Assembly (NCBI GenBank): GCA_028274465.1
Contig: CM051458.1
Location: 15,825,566 to 15,889,565 of the forward strand
Direction: 5' to 3'
Source of the DNA: Plantago ovata
Taxonomy: Eukaryota; Streptophyta; Magnoliopsida; Lamiales; Plantaginaceae
Length of the DNA: 64,000 nt
Under the pieces are notes generated by a model that searched no databases, was not told the DNA's origin, and saw only the letters and a list, made by a program, of their open reading frames with translations. A program made the position numbers and the translations under genes. This document shows, one piece after another, positions 31,865 through 43,890 of this stretch. Position 1 is the stretch's first letter. Every line of letters starts with the position of its first letter.

Positions 31865-33486
31865 AACTCCCCAAACCGAACCTTTGCTTGTCCTCAAGCA
31901 ACTAAGTTAGAATCTAATGCAAAAAACAATGCAACACACAAAATGGAGTCTCATGCCAAATAAAATGAACTAATCTACCGAATCTATCAAAAAACTTATG
32001 AACAAAAATCATACAAGTGATAACATGAATATAGGTTGAAGAATGCCTCGATTGACTCATACACATTCACATAAGTACTTATGTCAAGACATGATAGTCT
32101 CTCGTAACATTCTCTACCTGGACCTAGTCAGTGACGACGTAATGAAACATGTTAGAATACGAATGGTTGTCCTGTGCCTATGAAACTGAGGACTTACTAC
32201 TGTTCACCAAGTTAAGACTCTTCCTCAAAGAGGTCGAACCAGTACTGGCTCTCATCAAACGAAGGAGGGTTCCCTATAAAAGATAACGCTCCCCTATTCT
32301 ATCCATCTCTCAAGCAAAGCCTTAAGCTTTTCACCACTTCCTGAATGGCAGGACGAGGGTGGTCTAAAACAGATGACACTCAAGACAAAAAAGATAAAAA
32401 ATAGAAAATTGCAACACGATACGAACATTACAAGAATTAAAAATGAGACACAACATTTTGCTAAACTGCTACTTGGCTTTCTTTTTTTGGACCCTTCTTT
32501 TGCTTTTTTGGGGTCTTTTCTTTTTTTCTTTTTTTTTCTTCCCAGTTTCTTTTTCTTCTTTTTTTTCTCTTTTTTTCTGGAATTTTTTTTCCTTTTTCTT
32601 TTTTTTCGATTTTTTTAGCCAGCAGTAGCACAACGAAAAAGAAATAAAATGACTCACAAACGACTTCCCCAAACCTATTCGAAAGAATAGGTTGGAGTAC
32701 AAAATTTACGAGAAAGGAAAAAATAAACTCACGATACAGAAATGAAAAACGAAAAACAAGTCTAATGATAGTGTAACCCCCTCCCCAAACCTATTCGAAA
32801 GAATAGGTTGCAAACAAAGGATCATACAACCTCACACTACCTCCTTCCTAGGCATTTAGCAATCTCAAAGCAAGGTGAAGACTTGTTGCCTCTTAGGTAC
32901 ATAATTACTCGGAAAAACAACCATAAGACCCTAACATGCATCATCCTATTATAAAGGCCTTCGTGAACCGCAGTAGAGAAAACACCACTAAGTGATGTCG
33001 AGACTACCATGCTTAACTAAGTGCAATACATAAATGTGACAAGCCAAGCGAGAAAAACCTCAAAACAAATTCATAGAGATGAAGCATATGATTAATGGCA
33101 TAATTAGTTGATCTACCCAATAAAAAAGTTCAAAAAATTTGGCAATAAACTCCATATAAAACATGCAAGACTATCCTAGGATGAATGAAGTGAATGCAAC
33201 CTAAAAAACTAAGAAAGCAGTAAACGTGCAAATGCAAATGCAAACAAAAAAAATTTCACGAGTTTATCATAAGCAAGATAAGTATAGAGATAACCAGCGA
33301 TAACCACCCTCCCCAAACCTGAACGTCATCGTTCATCCCGAACGTCGAAAGTGGATTCAAGGTGAGAGCTAATACTTTTATAAGTGACCTATAATACTCA
33401 ATCAAACTCGTGAGAAAACAAAATAACAAAACACACTAACCTTTAGTGGAGGCGGTAAGGGTAAGCTCAAGGTGATCAACCTCCCT
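31865..33486 (-). other. 3' untranslated region and polypurine tract of G3
   Basis: Non-coding counterpart of 2895-4479. Polypurine tract at 31867-31877 (minus strand). Tract-like copies at 32665-32675, 32780-32791 and 33308-33319. Perfect inverted repeats AACCTATTC/GAATAGGTT with 4-nt loops at 32672-32693 and 32788-32809. T-rich tract (A-rich on the element strand) at about 32470-32620. There is no envelope-like ORF. Confidence 0.75.
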
Positions 33487-33903
33487 TTAATCACTAGATA
33501 TCTCGAAGTATGGCTTCACTCGCTGGCCATTCACCTTGAAGGTATTGCCTGTCTTTGGATCAAAGAGTTTTACAGCTCCATGGGGAGCAACTTCGATAAT
33601 TTCGTACGGTCCATCCCAACGAGTACGGAGCTTCCCAGGAAATAGTCGAAGGCGAGAATTAAATACCAAAGCTTTTTGCCCAGGAATCAATTCCTTACGC
33701 ACTATACCACGATCATGATACTTCTTAGTACGTTCCTTGTAGATCTTGGCATTTTCATAAGCACCTAGTCGTAATTCATCGAGCTCATCTAGTTGCAACA
33801 ATCGTTCCTCGCCAGCTTTCCCCATATCAAGATTGAGTGCCTTTATAGCCCAATATGCCTTGTGTTCCAGTTCTACGGGGAGATGACATGCTTTCCCATA
33901 CAC
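33487..33903 (-). pseudogene. Athila integrase C-terminal domain
   Basis: 138 codons: [19 protein letters not shown], a Glu/Leu-rich helix, then the C-terminal SH3-like segment ([31 protein letters not shown]) that binds DNA. It overlaps the end of the preceding frame by 77 nt in a different phase, so one frame change separates it from the integrase core. It ends NGQRVKPYF, the usual Athila pol terminus. Confidence 0.8.
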
Positions 33904-35371
33904 AAGTCTGTACGAAAGTAGTCCATATCACCGTCTTGTAGCTAGTCCTGTATGCCCAAAGTGCATCATTCAATTTTCCTGCCCAATCTTTCCTACTAGG
34001 CTTCACTACTCGCTCCAGGATCTTCTTAATTTGACGGTTGCTGACTTCGACTTGTCCCGATGTCTGTGGGTGATATGGTGTAGCGACACTATGGTGGACA
34101 CTGTATGTCTTAAGAAGGGAGGCAAACGTTCTATTGACGAAGTGTGACCCTCCATCACTGATGACTGTCCTAGGGCACCCAAATCTAGAGAATATTACCT
34201 CCTTCAAGAACTTCATAACAACCGCGCCGTCATTTGTTTTTGTAGTAATTGCCTCCACCCATTTAGTCACATAATCCACTGCAACAAGAATGTATACATA
34301 GCCTCCACTGGATGGAAATGGTCCCATGAAATCAATGCCCCATACATCGAAAGGTTCTACCACTAGATTCCCTTGAAGGGGCATTTCATCTTTCTTGCCA
34401 ATACCACCTCGTTGACATGGGTCACAATTCTTCACAAAACTTCGAGCATCTTGGTATATTGTTGGCAAGAAAAACCCTGCTTGCAGTACCTTGCGAGCTA
34501 TTTTCAAGCCACTATAGTGTCCCCCACAATTAAGCTCATGGCAATGAGTCAACACACTTTGTTGCTCTTCTTGTGGCATGCATCTCCTTAGAATCCCATC
34601 AGCTCCTTCTTTGAACGGATGCGGATCATCCCGTATGTAAGTCCTGCAACGCTTGGCAAGAGCTCTCTTGTCTGAGGCTGAAAAGTTAGTGGGGCAAACA
34701 TTCATAGCCAAATAGTTTACAATATCAGCATACCATGGCTCCTCATTAGCCTTCATTAGGTGCTCATCAGGGAGGTCCTCATTGATCGGTATCGAATCAA
34801 CAGGGATATTAGGTATTCTAGACAAATGATCGGCTACTAAATTCTCCCTACCAGCTCTATCCACTATGGTCAAATCAAAATCTTGCAGCAAAAGGACCCA
34901 AAAGATTAACCAAGGCTTAAAATCTTGCTTTGCTATCAGATGTCTCAAAGCAGCATGATCAGTATGGACATTCACAGGATGGCCAATTAAATAAGACCTA
35001 AACTTTTGTAAAGCAAAGACAACAGCTAAAAATTCCTTTTCAGTAGTTGTATAATTAACTTGCGCAGAGTCTAGAGTCTTACTAACATAATAAATCACAC
35101 GATATTGCTTATCAACTTTTTGGCATAAAACAGCACCCATAGCAAAATTCGAAGCATCACACATAATCTCAAAAGGAAGGTTCCAATCAGGCGGCACAAC
35201 GATGGGAGCAGAAACAAGGTTTTCCTTAAGGGTATTAAAAGCAACTAAGCATTCATTAGAGAAATGGAAAACAACATCTTTTGCAAGGAAGCTATTTAAA
35301 GGTTTAGCAATTTTCGAAAAATCTTTAATAAACCTCCTATGAAATCCTACATGGCCAAGAAAAGATTGCAA
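33827..35371 (-). pseudogene. Athila RNase H and integrase core
   Basis: The connection domain [22 protein letters not shown] is followed by Ty3-type RNase H ([40 protein letters not shown]). Then come the H2C2 zinc domain of integrase (near [36 protein letters not shown]) and the catalytic core with Asp (GIDFMGPFP), Asp (ISDGGSHF) and Glu (SGQVEVSNR). It follows directly after the TAA at 35372-35374, so it would need read-through. The frame goes off after AYRTSYKT, where the C-terminal domain continues in another phase. Confidence 0.87.
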
Positions 35372-37330
35372 TTATTTCACACAAGTAGGTGGGGGAAATT
35401 TTTCAATGATTTCGATCTTAGCCATGTCTACCTCAATACCTCTTTCAGAAACTACATGTCCTAGAACAATGCCTTCTCTAACCATGTAATGACTCTTCTC
35501 CCAGCTTAAGGTCAAATTGCATTCAATGCACCTTTTCAAAACAAGATCTAATCTTTGCAAGCATTCATTAAACGAATCACCAAAAAGGGAAAAATCATCC
35601 ATGAAAACTTCAACAAATTTAGTTACCATGTCAGAGAAAACAGAAAGCATGCACCTTTGCAAAGTGGCGGGAGCGTTGCATAGTCCAAATGGCATCCTCC
35701 TATAGGCAAATGTTCCGAATGGGCAAGTGAATGTCTTCTTCTCCTGATCCTCCGGTGCAATCGGAATCTGGTAGAAACCTGATAAACCATCAAGATAACA
35801 ATAAAACTTCCGCCCCACAAGGCGGTTTAGCATGTCATCTATAAATGGTAAAGGGAAGTGGTCTTTCTTAGTGGCGGCATTTAATCTTCTATAGTCAATG
35901 CACATCCGCCATCTAGTGGTCTTCCTAACCGGTACCAACTCCCCATTCTCATTCTCTTCCACCGTGACTCCTGATTTCTTAGGAACTACATGTACCGGGC
36001 TCACCCATCGACTATCAGGAATGGGGTAAATCATATCGGCATCCAGTAGCTTGATCACTTCTTTCTTTACCACCTCTTGCATGGCTGGATTTATCCTTCG
36101 CTGAGGTTGCCTAACGGGTTTGGCATCTTGTTCTAGAGTGATGTTCTGCACACACCGTGTAGGGATAATTCCTTTGATATCACTGATCCCCCATCCTATT
36201 GCTGCAGAATTTTCTTTCAATACTTCAATCAGCTTACTTTCTTCATCGTTGGAGAGATGTGAGGAGACAATTACAGGCTTCTTCTGATTTTCTCCTAAGT
36301 ACACATGCTTGAGGTGCGCAGGAAGTGGTTTCAATTCTAAGCTAGGCTCTTCAGGAAACCTACTTTCTTCCTCTTCTTCATCTAAAGGTTCAAGTACCTC
36401 TTCTCCTGCGGGAATTTCTGGGGTGCTATCCATTATTTCAACTAGTTCCCTTGCTTCTTTGGTCATGTAGCACGTCTCAGTTTGCATGGTTAGTGCCTCG
36501 TCAAGTGGTTCACGATTATCATGGCAATGATGAAATTCAGAAATCACGAAATCATAGCAATCGACAAATTTTAATTCTTCTGCGACTTCCTTATCTCCGA
36601 TGTTGCATCCTACCAACTTAATCTTCTCTCCCATTACCTCCATGGTTATTTTCTTGCCCTTAAGTTCAAGGCATGTGTTGGTAGTCGCCATGAATGGTCT
36701 CCCAAGTAGTACTACGTGCTCGCGGATATGGCTCTTTCCCTCGTCTGCAGACTTCATCACTACAAAATCAGTTGGGATTATCAATTTGTCCACCTTCAGA
36801 AGGATGTCTTCTATTATTCCGACCGGCCTCTTCACACTTTGGTTTGCCATTTGGACGACCATATCAGTTGGTGTCAATTCTCCGAGATCCACGACCTTGT
36901 ATACCGAATAGGGCATTAAGTTAATGCTAGCCCCTAAGTCAAGCACTGCCTTAGTAGTTCGTCCATTTCCTAAGGCGATGTCGATGATGAAACTTCCAGG
37001 ATCCTTTTTCTTCACGGGTAATCCGGCAATTGAGTTGATCGTCTCAACCCCATTCACTTCCTTTCCTGAAGTAACCCTTTTTTTCTTGATCTCACGAAAG
37101 AATTTCGTATAAGCTGGAATGTTTTGGATTAACTCCAAGAGAGGCACATTGACTTCCACTTTTGAGAGGCATTGGAATAGGGGTGATTCTCGAATGTCCT
37201 TCTTGGATGGCTTGATCCGACTCGGGAATGGTACATGTGGCTTTGGAGGCACATATGGATTAGAAGATTTGTGAAGTTCCCCTGGCGTAGGAGTTCCTAC
37301 CTCGACCTCATCATCACCTATGTCTTCCAC
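35372..37330 (-). pseudogene. Athila protease and reverse transcriptase
   Basis: Residues about 45-110 are the conserved gag-pro linker (QCLSKVEVNVPLLELIQNIPAYTKF). The retropepsin has catalytic Asp in DLGASINLMP (about 131), the DLGA form usual in Athila. An acidic linker precedes RT (about 400-650), with WRMCIDYRRLNAATKKDHFPLPFID, CYLDGLSGFYQI, MPFGLCNAPAT and the catalytic FMDD. The 652 codons are open and end in a single TAA at 35372-35374, just before the RNase H connection domain. It overlaps the gag frame by 13 nt in another phase. Confidence 0.9.
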
Positions 37331-38358
37331 AGATGGTCTTGGTTCATCATTCCTTCCCGGAACTTCTTGAGGTTCTTTGGTACTTTCTCTAACCTCTTGT
37401 TCTGCGCTTGGTCCTGCATTTTGGTCCCAGTAGATTCAACCCGTTTAGGACGCACGAAGTTAGGAATTTTGGTCATCTTGCCTCCACGGAGTAGTAGAAT
37501 CACCTCTTCGCACTCATTCTCCTCGGTAGTAGCAGCTGGAAGTGGCTCGGGATCAGTTTCAGGTGTCACATCGGGGGAACTGGGGTCTTCCAATTCCCTG
37601 GAGTTGGGGGGCGATTCGCCCCCTTCCTTGGGTGGTTCTCTCACTACTTCTAGGGGGGTTTCCTCGACTGCTTTGCCGCACCTTTCGCACTTCAACAGGC
37701 TAAGCTCCTTGATGAGTTGCTCAGTTACTTCTACCGCTTCAAAAGCTTTTTCGATGCGAAGATTGTTCTCAGCTTGCCCTGCGTGTGCTATCTCGAAAAC
37801 ACTCTCAATGGCTTTAATCCCTGCGTAAAACGCAAGTTCCTCCTCCTCACTGATGTCTTCGTCTTCAGAATATCCTTCGTATAACCCGTCAGTTTCGCCC
37901 CGATTTGAATATATGTTGGTGACTTCATTCGTAATTATTTTCTCGGATTGTGCGGATCCATTGGCGTATTTTTGAAAGACCTTCACTGCCTCTTCAACTA
38001 TACATTCTTCTAAACCTCCACACATCCCATCCACTTGAAGCCTAACTTCATCACGTAGTCCCCCAACAAAAAACCAAATCAGCTCCCCGTCGTCGAAACG
38101 GTGGTAGGGGCACTCACGTTTATACAGCTCGAAACGTTCATAGGTGTCGCAGAACCGCTCGTATTCTCCTTGCTTGAAGTGTTCGATCCGATTCCGCAGT
38201 GCAATCATCTCATGGTAAGGCATGAAACGTGCCAAGAACTCCTCTACTACTTGGCTCGAGGTCCTCTGTGATCCTGGTGCTAACCTTGCTATCCAAATCC
38301 TTGGTTCATATCCCAGAGCAAAAGAAAATAATTACCTGCATAATTGGTCCTCGGTGAA
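37318..38358 (-). pseudogene. gag: G3 gag, main part
   Basis: Retrotrans_gag segment (RNRIEHFKQGEYERFCDTYERFELYKRECPYHRFDDGELIWFFVGGLRDEVRLQVD). Then comes an acidic region and CERCGK, a possible half zinc motif. A Pro/Glu-rich part includes a GC palindrome in the DNA (37607-37623) coding for the ESPPNS region. The frame opens across the solo-LTR boundary at 38358 and ends at 37318. Before the solo LTR inserted, it joined the block 39673-39879. Confidence 0.8.
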
Positions 38359-39667
38359 TGATGAATGTGTAATTTACACTTACATTCGAGTCTTTTTCAC
38401 CTATTTTAGCTATCCTCTATGTTAATTTAGCTATATTTTAGTGCATTTTATTAGAATAGTGTCACGTTTCCCTTTAGATTTTATTTTACATGTTTTGGTT
38501 GAAATTCGAAGATTTCCGGGCAGTTAGATTGAAGTTGACAAGGAATTGGTGTTCCAGAAGCCTATTTGGAGTATCTGAAGGTTTCCGGATAGGATTTGGA
38601 GTCTAGGGGTCGAATCTGGAGGTTAGAAGGCCACTAGAAGTCAGAAACCGAGTCCGAAAAGGGGAAGAAATCCAAAACCGCATCGAAAACGCGGAATTCC
38701 ACGAAAAAACCCCCGGGCGAACCGCCGCATATGTGGGGCGAACCGCCCCACACCGGGCGAACCGCCGGGTGTGTGGGGCGAACCGCCCCACAGTAATTCG
38801 AAGCCTATATATAGTTGCTCAGTTTTCTCCGAAAATCATATCTTTCCAGACCTACTTTCTCACCTCTCTCTGTAGTTTTAGGTAGGGACTTCCCAGAGCC
38901 TGTTCTGGGGATCCGTAGCTTAGGGGACTCTTTTTCATAGCAGTTTCGAGCTCGTAGGATCGCAATCATCCGGAGATTGACAACCTTCGGTAACTTTGTA
39001 TCTTACAGTTTTATTCTACTTATTTTATTATATTCTTTCAACATGTTTTCTTCTATGATTTCTGTTGATTGCATGGCTATTATGAGTAGCTAAACTTATC
39101 ATTGGTGGTAGTATGTGAATTCTTAGCGAAGGGAAGATAATCATGCTAATGGCTCGCGCATTATACTCCGTGTCATTGCTTTATTTCGTTGATCAGGCAC
39201 AGCCTAAATTCTCGTATGTTGTATTAATTATTATGCACAATTGGACCCTCGTCGACCTGTACGCGAGTTTATTTTCATTGTGTTGAATAATTACGGAACA
39301 CAATAGGGCAGTAGTGATTGACTTGTCAGACCCATTATCTTCGTAGTGTTTAATAATTGCAACAGGACACTAGATTAATTCAAAGATCTCTATGCAAGAC
39401 CGAGGAATTTATGCATGATTATCGACCCGTTATGCTAAGAATAATCATACTATCACCAATCTCCATTATCTGCTAGAAACCCCTTTGCTATCTGTTGCTG
39501 TTTTTATATTCTAAATTAGATTTGATAAAGCTAGTTATAGTCCTGAGAGAACGACACTCGAGTCATTCTACTACTACACTACGGTTTTCGTTGTAGTTGT
39601 GGATTGCCTTTGGCTAAATAACAAATATTATTTGACTGAACCGGAACCGACAAATACGCATTCATCA
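38359..39667 (+). repeat. Solo Athila-type LTR in G3 gag, target duplication GTGAA
   Basis: 1,309 bp, TGATGAATGTG...TTCATCA, flanked by GTGAA at 38354-38358 and 39668-39672. It has four GC palindromic units (38711-38791), the most in any solo LTR here, and a TATA box at about 38806. Its orientation is opposite to G3. Confidence 0.94.
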
Positions 39668-39672
39668 GTGAA

Positions 39673-39879
39673 CCCCTTTGTTGGAACTTTTGCTATTTCT
39701 TCCTCATAGGACCTGATGAAGCTTAACGGATTCATCCCCACTCCATCTTCGAACCTCGGAATCCTTCTCACTACAGTACTTGTTACCTCATACCCCGATA
39801 ACTCTTCTTCCAAGTATATAGCCGACCCTTTCCTGACTTGCGAGAACGTAGGTATCAAGCGAGCTTTTAAGGTCGTCAT
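39673..39879 (-). pseudogene. gag: G3 gag, N-terminal end
   Basis: Starts at the ATG (39879-39877) preceding TTLKARLIPTFSQVRKGSA. Continues with EEELSGYEVTSTVVRRIPRFEDGVGMNPLSFIRSYEEE, the pre-capsid segment. Upstream codons are in frame but lack an ATG. It is cut by the solo LTR at its 3' side. Confidence 0.7.
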
Positions 39880-40085
39880 ACCTGGAAATCTGGAACAGGG
39901 GTAACTCAAAACTGAAAATTAGTCTCGTTAGAAATTTCGAAGATCAAGAAAATTTCTAGAAATCGAATACTACTAAGACTAGGAAAGGGGTATCAGAGAG
40001 AGATTAAATAGGAAAACTAAAACTACTAGAACTAGGAATTGAATGCTGAAAATATAAACAAATTAAACAGAAAAAAGGAGTATAG

Positions 40086-40103
40086 TCCACGGCAATGGCG
40101 CCA
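40086..40103 (-). promoter_or_regulatory. Primer-binding site of G3, tRNA-Asp type
   Basis: On the minus strand TGGCGCCATTGCCGTGGA, two differences from the tRNA-Asp complement, 3 nt after the 5' LTR. The leader 39880-40085 holds no other recognised signal. Confidence 0.87.
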
Positions 40104-40106
40104 ATT

Positions 40107-41364
40107 TGACGGACGCGTTTGGATGTCGTGTTCCAAAGAAAATCAAATAAATTTGTATTTAGCCAAAGGCAATTCACAACTACAACGAAAACCGTAGTGT
40201 AGCAGTAGAATAACCTCAAGTGTCGATCTCTAAGGACTATAACTAGCTTTATCTAATCTAACTTAGAATATAAAAACAGCAGACGGTTTAGCAAAGGTTT
40301 TTCTTAACAGATAATGGAGATTGGTGATAGTATGGTCCTTCAAAGCATAACGGGTTAATAATCATGCATAAATTCCTCGGTTTTGCATAGAGATCTTTGA
40401 TCAATGAATTGTCCAGTTGTAATTATCAAACACTACGAAGATATAGATTTAGATAGGTCAAAGACCAATTAATTGTCCAATTGTGTGCAATAATTAATCA
40501 ACAATACGAAGATAGAGATTTAGATAGATCAAAGAAATAAAGCAATAACACGGAGTATAATGCGCGATATAGCCATTAGCATAATTATCAACCCTTCGCT
40601 AAGAATTCACATACTATCACCAATGAGAAGTTTAGCTACTCATAGTTGTCATGCAATCATCAGAAATCATAGAAGAAAACATGTTGAAAGATATATAAAA
40701 ATAAGTAGAAAAACTGTAAGATACAATGTTACCGAAGGTCGTCAGTCTTCGAAGAATCGCGATCTTACAAGCTCCAAACTGCTATGAAAAAGTATCTCCT
40801 AAGCTAAGAACCCCCAGAACAGGCTCTGGGAAGTTCCTACCTAAATCTACAGAGAAAGGTGGGAGAAAAGGTCTGGAAAAGTATGAAAAACGGAGAAAAA
40901 CTGAGCAACTATATATAGGCTTCGAATTGTGTGGGGCGAAGGGCCCCACACACCGGGCGATTCGCCTGGTGTGGGGCGATTCGCCCCACGTCCCGGGCCA
41001 TTCGCCCGGGAGGTTTTGTCGGCCAGATACGCGTTTTCGACGCGTTTTTGGATTTCTTCCCCTTTTCGGACTCGGTTTCTGACTTCTAGTGGCCTTCTAG
41101 CCTCCAGATTCGACCCCTAGACTTCAAATCCTATCCAAAATCTTTCAGATACTCCTGTTAGGCTTCTGAAACACAAATTCCTTGTCAACTTCATTATAAT
41201 TGCCCGGAAAACCTCGTTTTTCAACCAAAACCTGTAAAATAAAAACCAAAGGGAAACGTGACACTATTCTAATCAAATGCACTAAAATATAGCTAAATTA
41301 ACTTAGAGGATAGCTAAAATAGGTGAAAAAGACTCAAATGAAAGTGTAAAATACACTTTCATCA
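40107..41364 (-). repeat. 5' LTR of G3
   Basis: 1,258 bp. Four GC palindromic units between 40931 and 41010. TATA box at 40910-40917 (minus strand). Ends ...TTTCATCA on the plus strand next to TTGTC. Confidence 0.92.
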
Positions 41365-41759
41365 TTGTCCAACAATCCGTTCCGTGGCCGTGGGATCGGC
41401 TCACACTTGCTCCAACAAGTATAACCTCCACGCATACTAGTCTCAGCTGGTTCGTTCAGACCCCTACATCCGAGATGAACCTCGACTAGGGAGAGTTTGG
41501 GATAGATGATAACTCACATAGCTCCCACTATCTGTGTGATCGATTATCTATCCGAGGGGACATGTTTAATATCAATACAGACAGGAATAGAGATATGACA
41601 TGCTGCATGCCTGGTGTAATATAAATATGAAAGAGATACTCAACAGTCAAATAACAAACATATATTATATAACGTTGACCTGTGTAATAGTACATATATG
41701 CCCTTTATAAGGGTTGCATGCCCTTAATAAGGACTGTCTCTAGGACATATACACTATCA
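41365..41759 (-). repeat. C1 3' LTR, second part
   Basis: Continues from 30648 after the G3 insertion and ends ...ACACTATCA. It matches 49233-49612 of the other LTR. Confidence 0.9.
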
Positions 41760-41772
41760 ATCTCCCACTTGG
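41760..41772 (-). promoter_or_regulatory. Polypurine tract of C1
   Basis: On the minus strand CCAAGTGGGAGAT directly precedes the LTR start TGATAGTG. The identical tract is in C2 at 63069. Confidence 0.8.
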
Positions 41773-41773
41773 A

Positions 41774-42508
41774 CTAGAGCCAGTCACCTTTATGCTTAAT
41801 ACCCAGATTAGCATAATGTCTTAAGTGGACTTCCACTGATAAGACCTTGGTGAAAGGATCTGCCACGTTGTCCGTGGTAGAGACACGTTCTATACTAACT
41901 TCTCCTCTATCAATAATCTCACGTATAACGTGATACTTTCTAAGTACATGTTTGTTCTTGTTTGTAGATCTAGGCTCCTTAGCTTGAGCGACGACACCCG
42001 TATTGTCACAATAAATCATTATTGGACTAGGAGCACGAACAACCCTCAATTCCTTCAAGAACTCTGAAATCCAGAAAGCTTCTTTCGATGCTTCTGATGC
42101 AGCAATGTACTCGGCTTCTGTGGATGAGTCAGCAACCGTGGCTTGCTTAGAACTCTTCCAACAGATAGCTCCTCCGTTCAATTTGAATACGTATCCTGTA
42201 TGTGACTTAAAGTCATCAGGATCTGATTCAAATCCAGCGTCGACATAACCAGACATCTTTAATTCTGGTTCTCCACCAAACACCAAGAACATCTCTTTAG
42301 TCCGTCGAAGGTACTTAAGAATGTTCTTTACAGCAGTCCAGTGAGGTACTCCTTGATTCTGTTGGTGTCGACAAGTGACACTAAGCGCATATTCCACATC
42401 GGGCCTTGTGCAATTCATTGCATACATTATAGACCCTACTGCCGAAGCATAGGGCACACGACTCATTGCATTTCTTTCTTCATCAGTTTTAGGACTATCC
42501 TTAACTTA
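41774..42508 (-). pseudogene. C1 RT end and RNase H
   Basis: Contains PYASAVGSIMYAMNCTRPDVEYALS, the RT-RNase H connection, and RNase H motifs DAGFESD, STEAEYIAASEASKEAFW, YCDNTGVVAQ and HVLRKYHVIREI. It ends KHKGDWL* 14 nt before the LTR. The TAA at 42506-42508, just upstream, is TCA in C2, so the frame was once continuous with RT. Confidence 0.88.
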
Positions 42509-43785
42509 TAAGACAATCCCATGCCTACCTGGGAGAAAGCCTTTCTTTGAGTCGTCCATCTTATAACGCTTTAGTATTTTGTCGATGTAGGTGGACTGTG
42601 TCAATCCTAACATCCTCTTGGATCTATCTCTATAGATCTTGATCCCTAGGATGTAGTTCGCTTCACCCAAGTCCTTCATTGAGAATGTACTTGATAACCA
42701 AACTTTAGTCTCTTCTAGCATAGAGACATTGTTTCCCATGATCAAAATGTCATCAACATAAATGATCATGAAAACGACTCCCTTGTCGCTGTGCCTAGTG
42801 TAGACACAGGGATCTTCTACGCTTCTGACGAAGTCAAACGATTTGACAGCTTCATCAAAGCGGATATTCCAGCTCCTAGACGCTTGCTTTAGCCCATAGA
42901 TGGATCTTTGTAATTTGCATACAGCACTTGGCCTGGTTTTACTAATAAAACCTTCCGGTTGTACCATATAGACCTCTTCCTCAAGGTTTCCATTGAGAAG
43001 GCAGTCTTTACATCAATGTGCCAGATCTCATAATCATAGTAGGCAGCTATCGTAAGTAGAATTCGAATGGACTTCAGTTTTGCTACCGGTGAAAAGGTTT
43101 CATCGTAATCGATGCCATACCTTTGCGTGTAGCCTTTCGCCACAAGTCTAGCCTTGTGAGTCTGTACCTTGCCATCGGCATCTGTCTTTCGTTTAAAGAC
43201 CCATTTGCACCCAATAGGTCTAACCCCTTGGGGCAAGTCTACCAAGTTCCAAACTTGGTTCAGGTACATGGAGTCCATTTCCAATTCCATGGCCTCTTGC
43301 CATTTGTCTGATTCAATATCAATTATTACCTCTTTGTAGGTCTCGGGATCTTCCCGATCTGATAAGTCGACATCAAGTGCACTGGTGTCTTCTATCATAA
43401 GGCTTTGCTTCTGAGGTCCTTTTAGGATTCTCTTCGACCTACGGAGCTCGACTGGTTCTGGTGCTTTTCTTTTCTGGCTTCGTGTAACACGAACATTATC
43501 AGTGGGCACTGATGCAGCTGGTCGCGCCTTGCGACCCTGTTCCCTAGCGGGAGGCTGCTCTTGTGCAACTTGTTGCACAGGTTGGTTGACAACGGGTTCT
43601 ATTGGTGTGGTTTCAACTGTTGATCTAATCACAGGACTCCCACTGACTATGACATGCCTAGCAAGTGTCATATCATTACCCTTGTCTGCTTCGAAAGCTC
43701 CCACTGAACTTGAGTCCAAATCAGAAGATTTAGAGAACTCATGTTCGCGCGTGTCAAAGTTCTGAATTTCTTCAAGTTCTATCAT
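42509..43785 (-). pseudogene. C1 integrase C-terminus and reverse transcriptase
   Basis: Starts with an acidic/Pro linker, then SKRILKGPQKQ (chromatin-linker-like) and RVT_2: WQEAMELEMDSMYLNQVWNLVDLP, GCKWVFKRKTDADGKVQTHKARLVAKGYTQRYGIDYDETFSPV and HIDVKTAF. The frame shifts near 42960 and RT continues with KLQRSIYGLKQASRSWN and the catalytic YVDD (about 42760). The two frames overlap at 42889-42967. Confidence 0.87.
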
Positions 43786-43890
43786 GTCATCTAACCTCTC
43801 TTCTTCGAGGTATTCTGCTTCTAAAAACTTGACGTTTCTAGATACTATAACCTTGTGATCTTCAGCATGATAGAATTCATAGCCTCTCGT

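Larger units (their letters stand above)
30649..41364 (-). mobile_element. Athila Ty3/gypsy element G3, target duplication TTGTC
   Basis: Complete minus-strand element with both LTRs (1,216 and 1,258 bp), tRNA-Asp-type primer site, gag, protease-RT, RNase H-integrase, 3' untranslated region and polypurine tract. TTGTC at 30644-30648 and 41365-41369. A solo LTR (38359-39667) splits gag. pol carries an in-frame stop between RT and RNase H and a frame change near the integrase end. It is the only RT-bearing member of the Athila family in this window. Confidence 0.92.

Noticed and set aside
40004..40219. Minus-strand frame over the G3 primer site and LTR edge
   Set aside because: Crosses the primer site and LTR boundary; not a gene.
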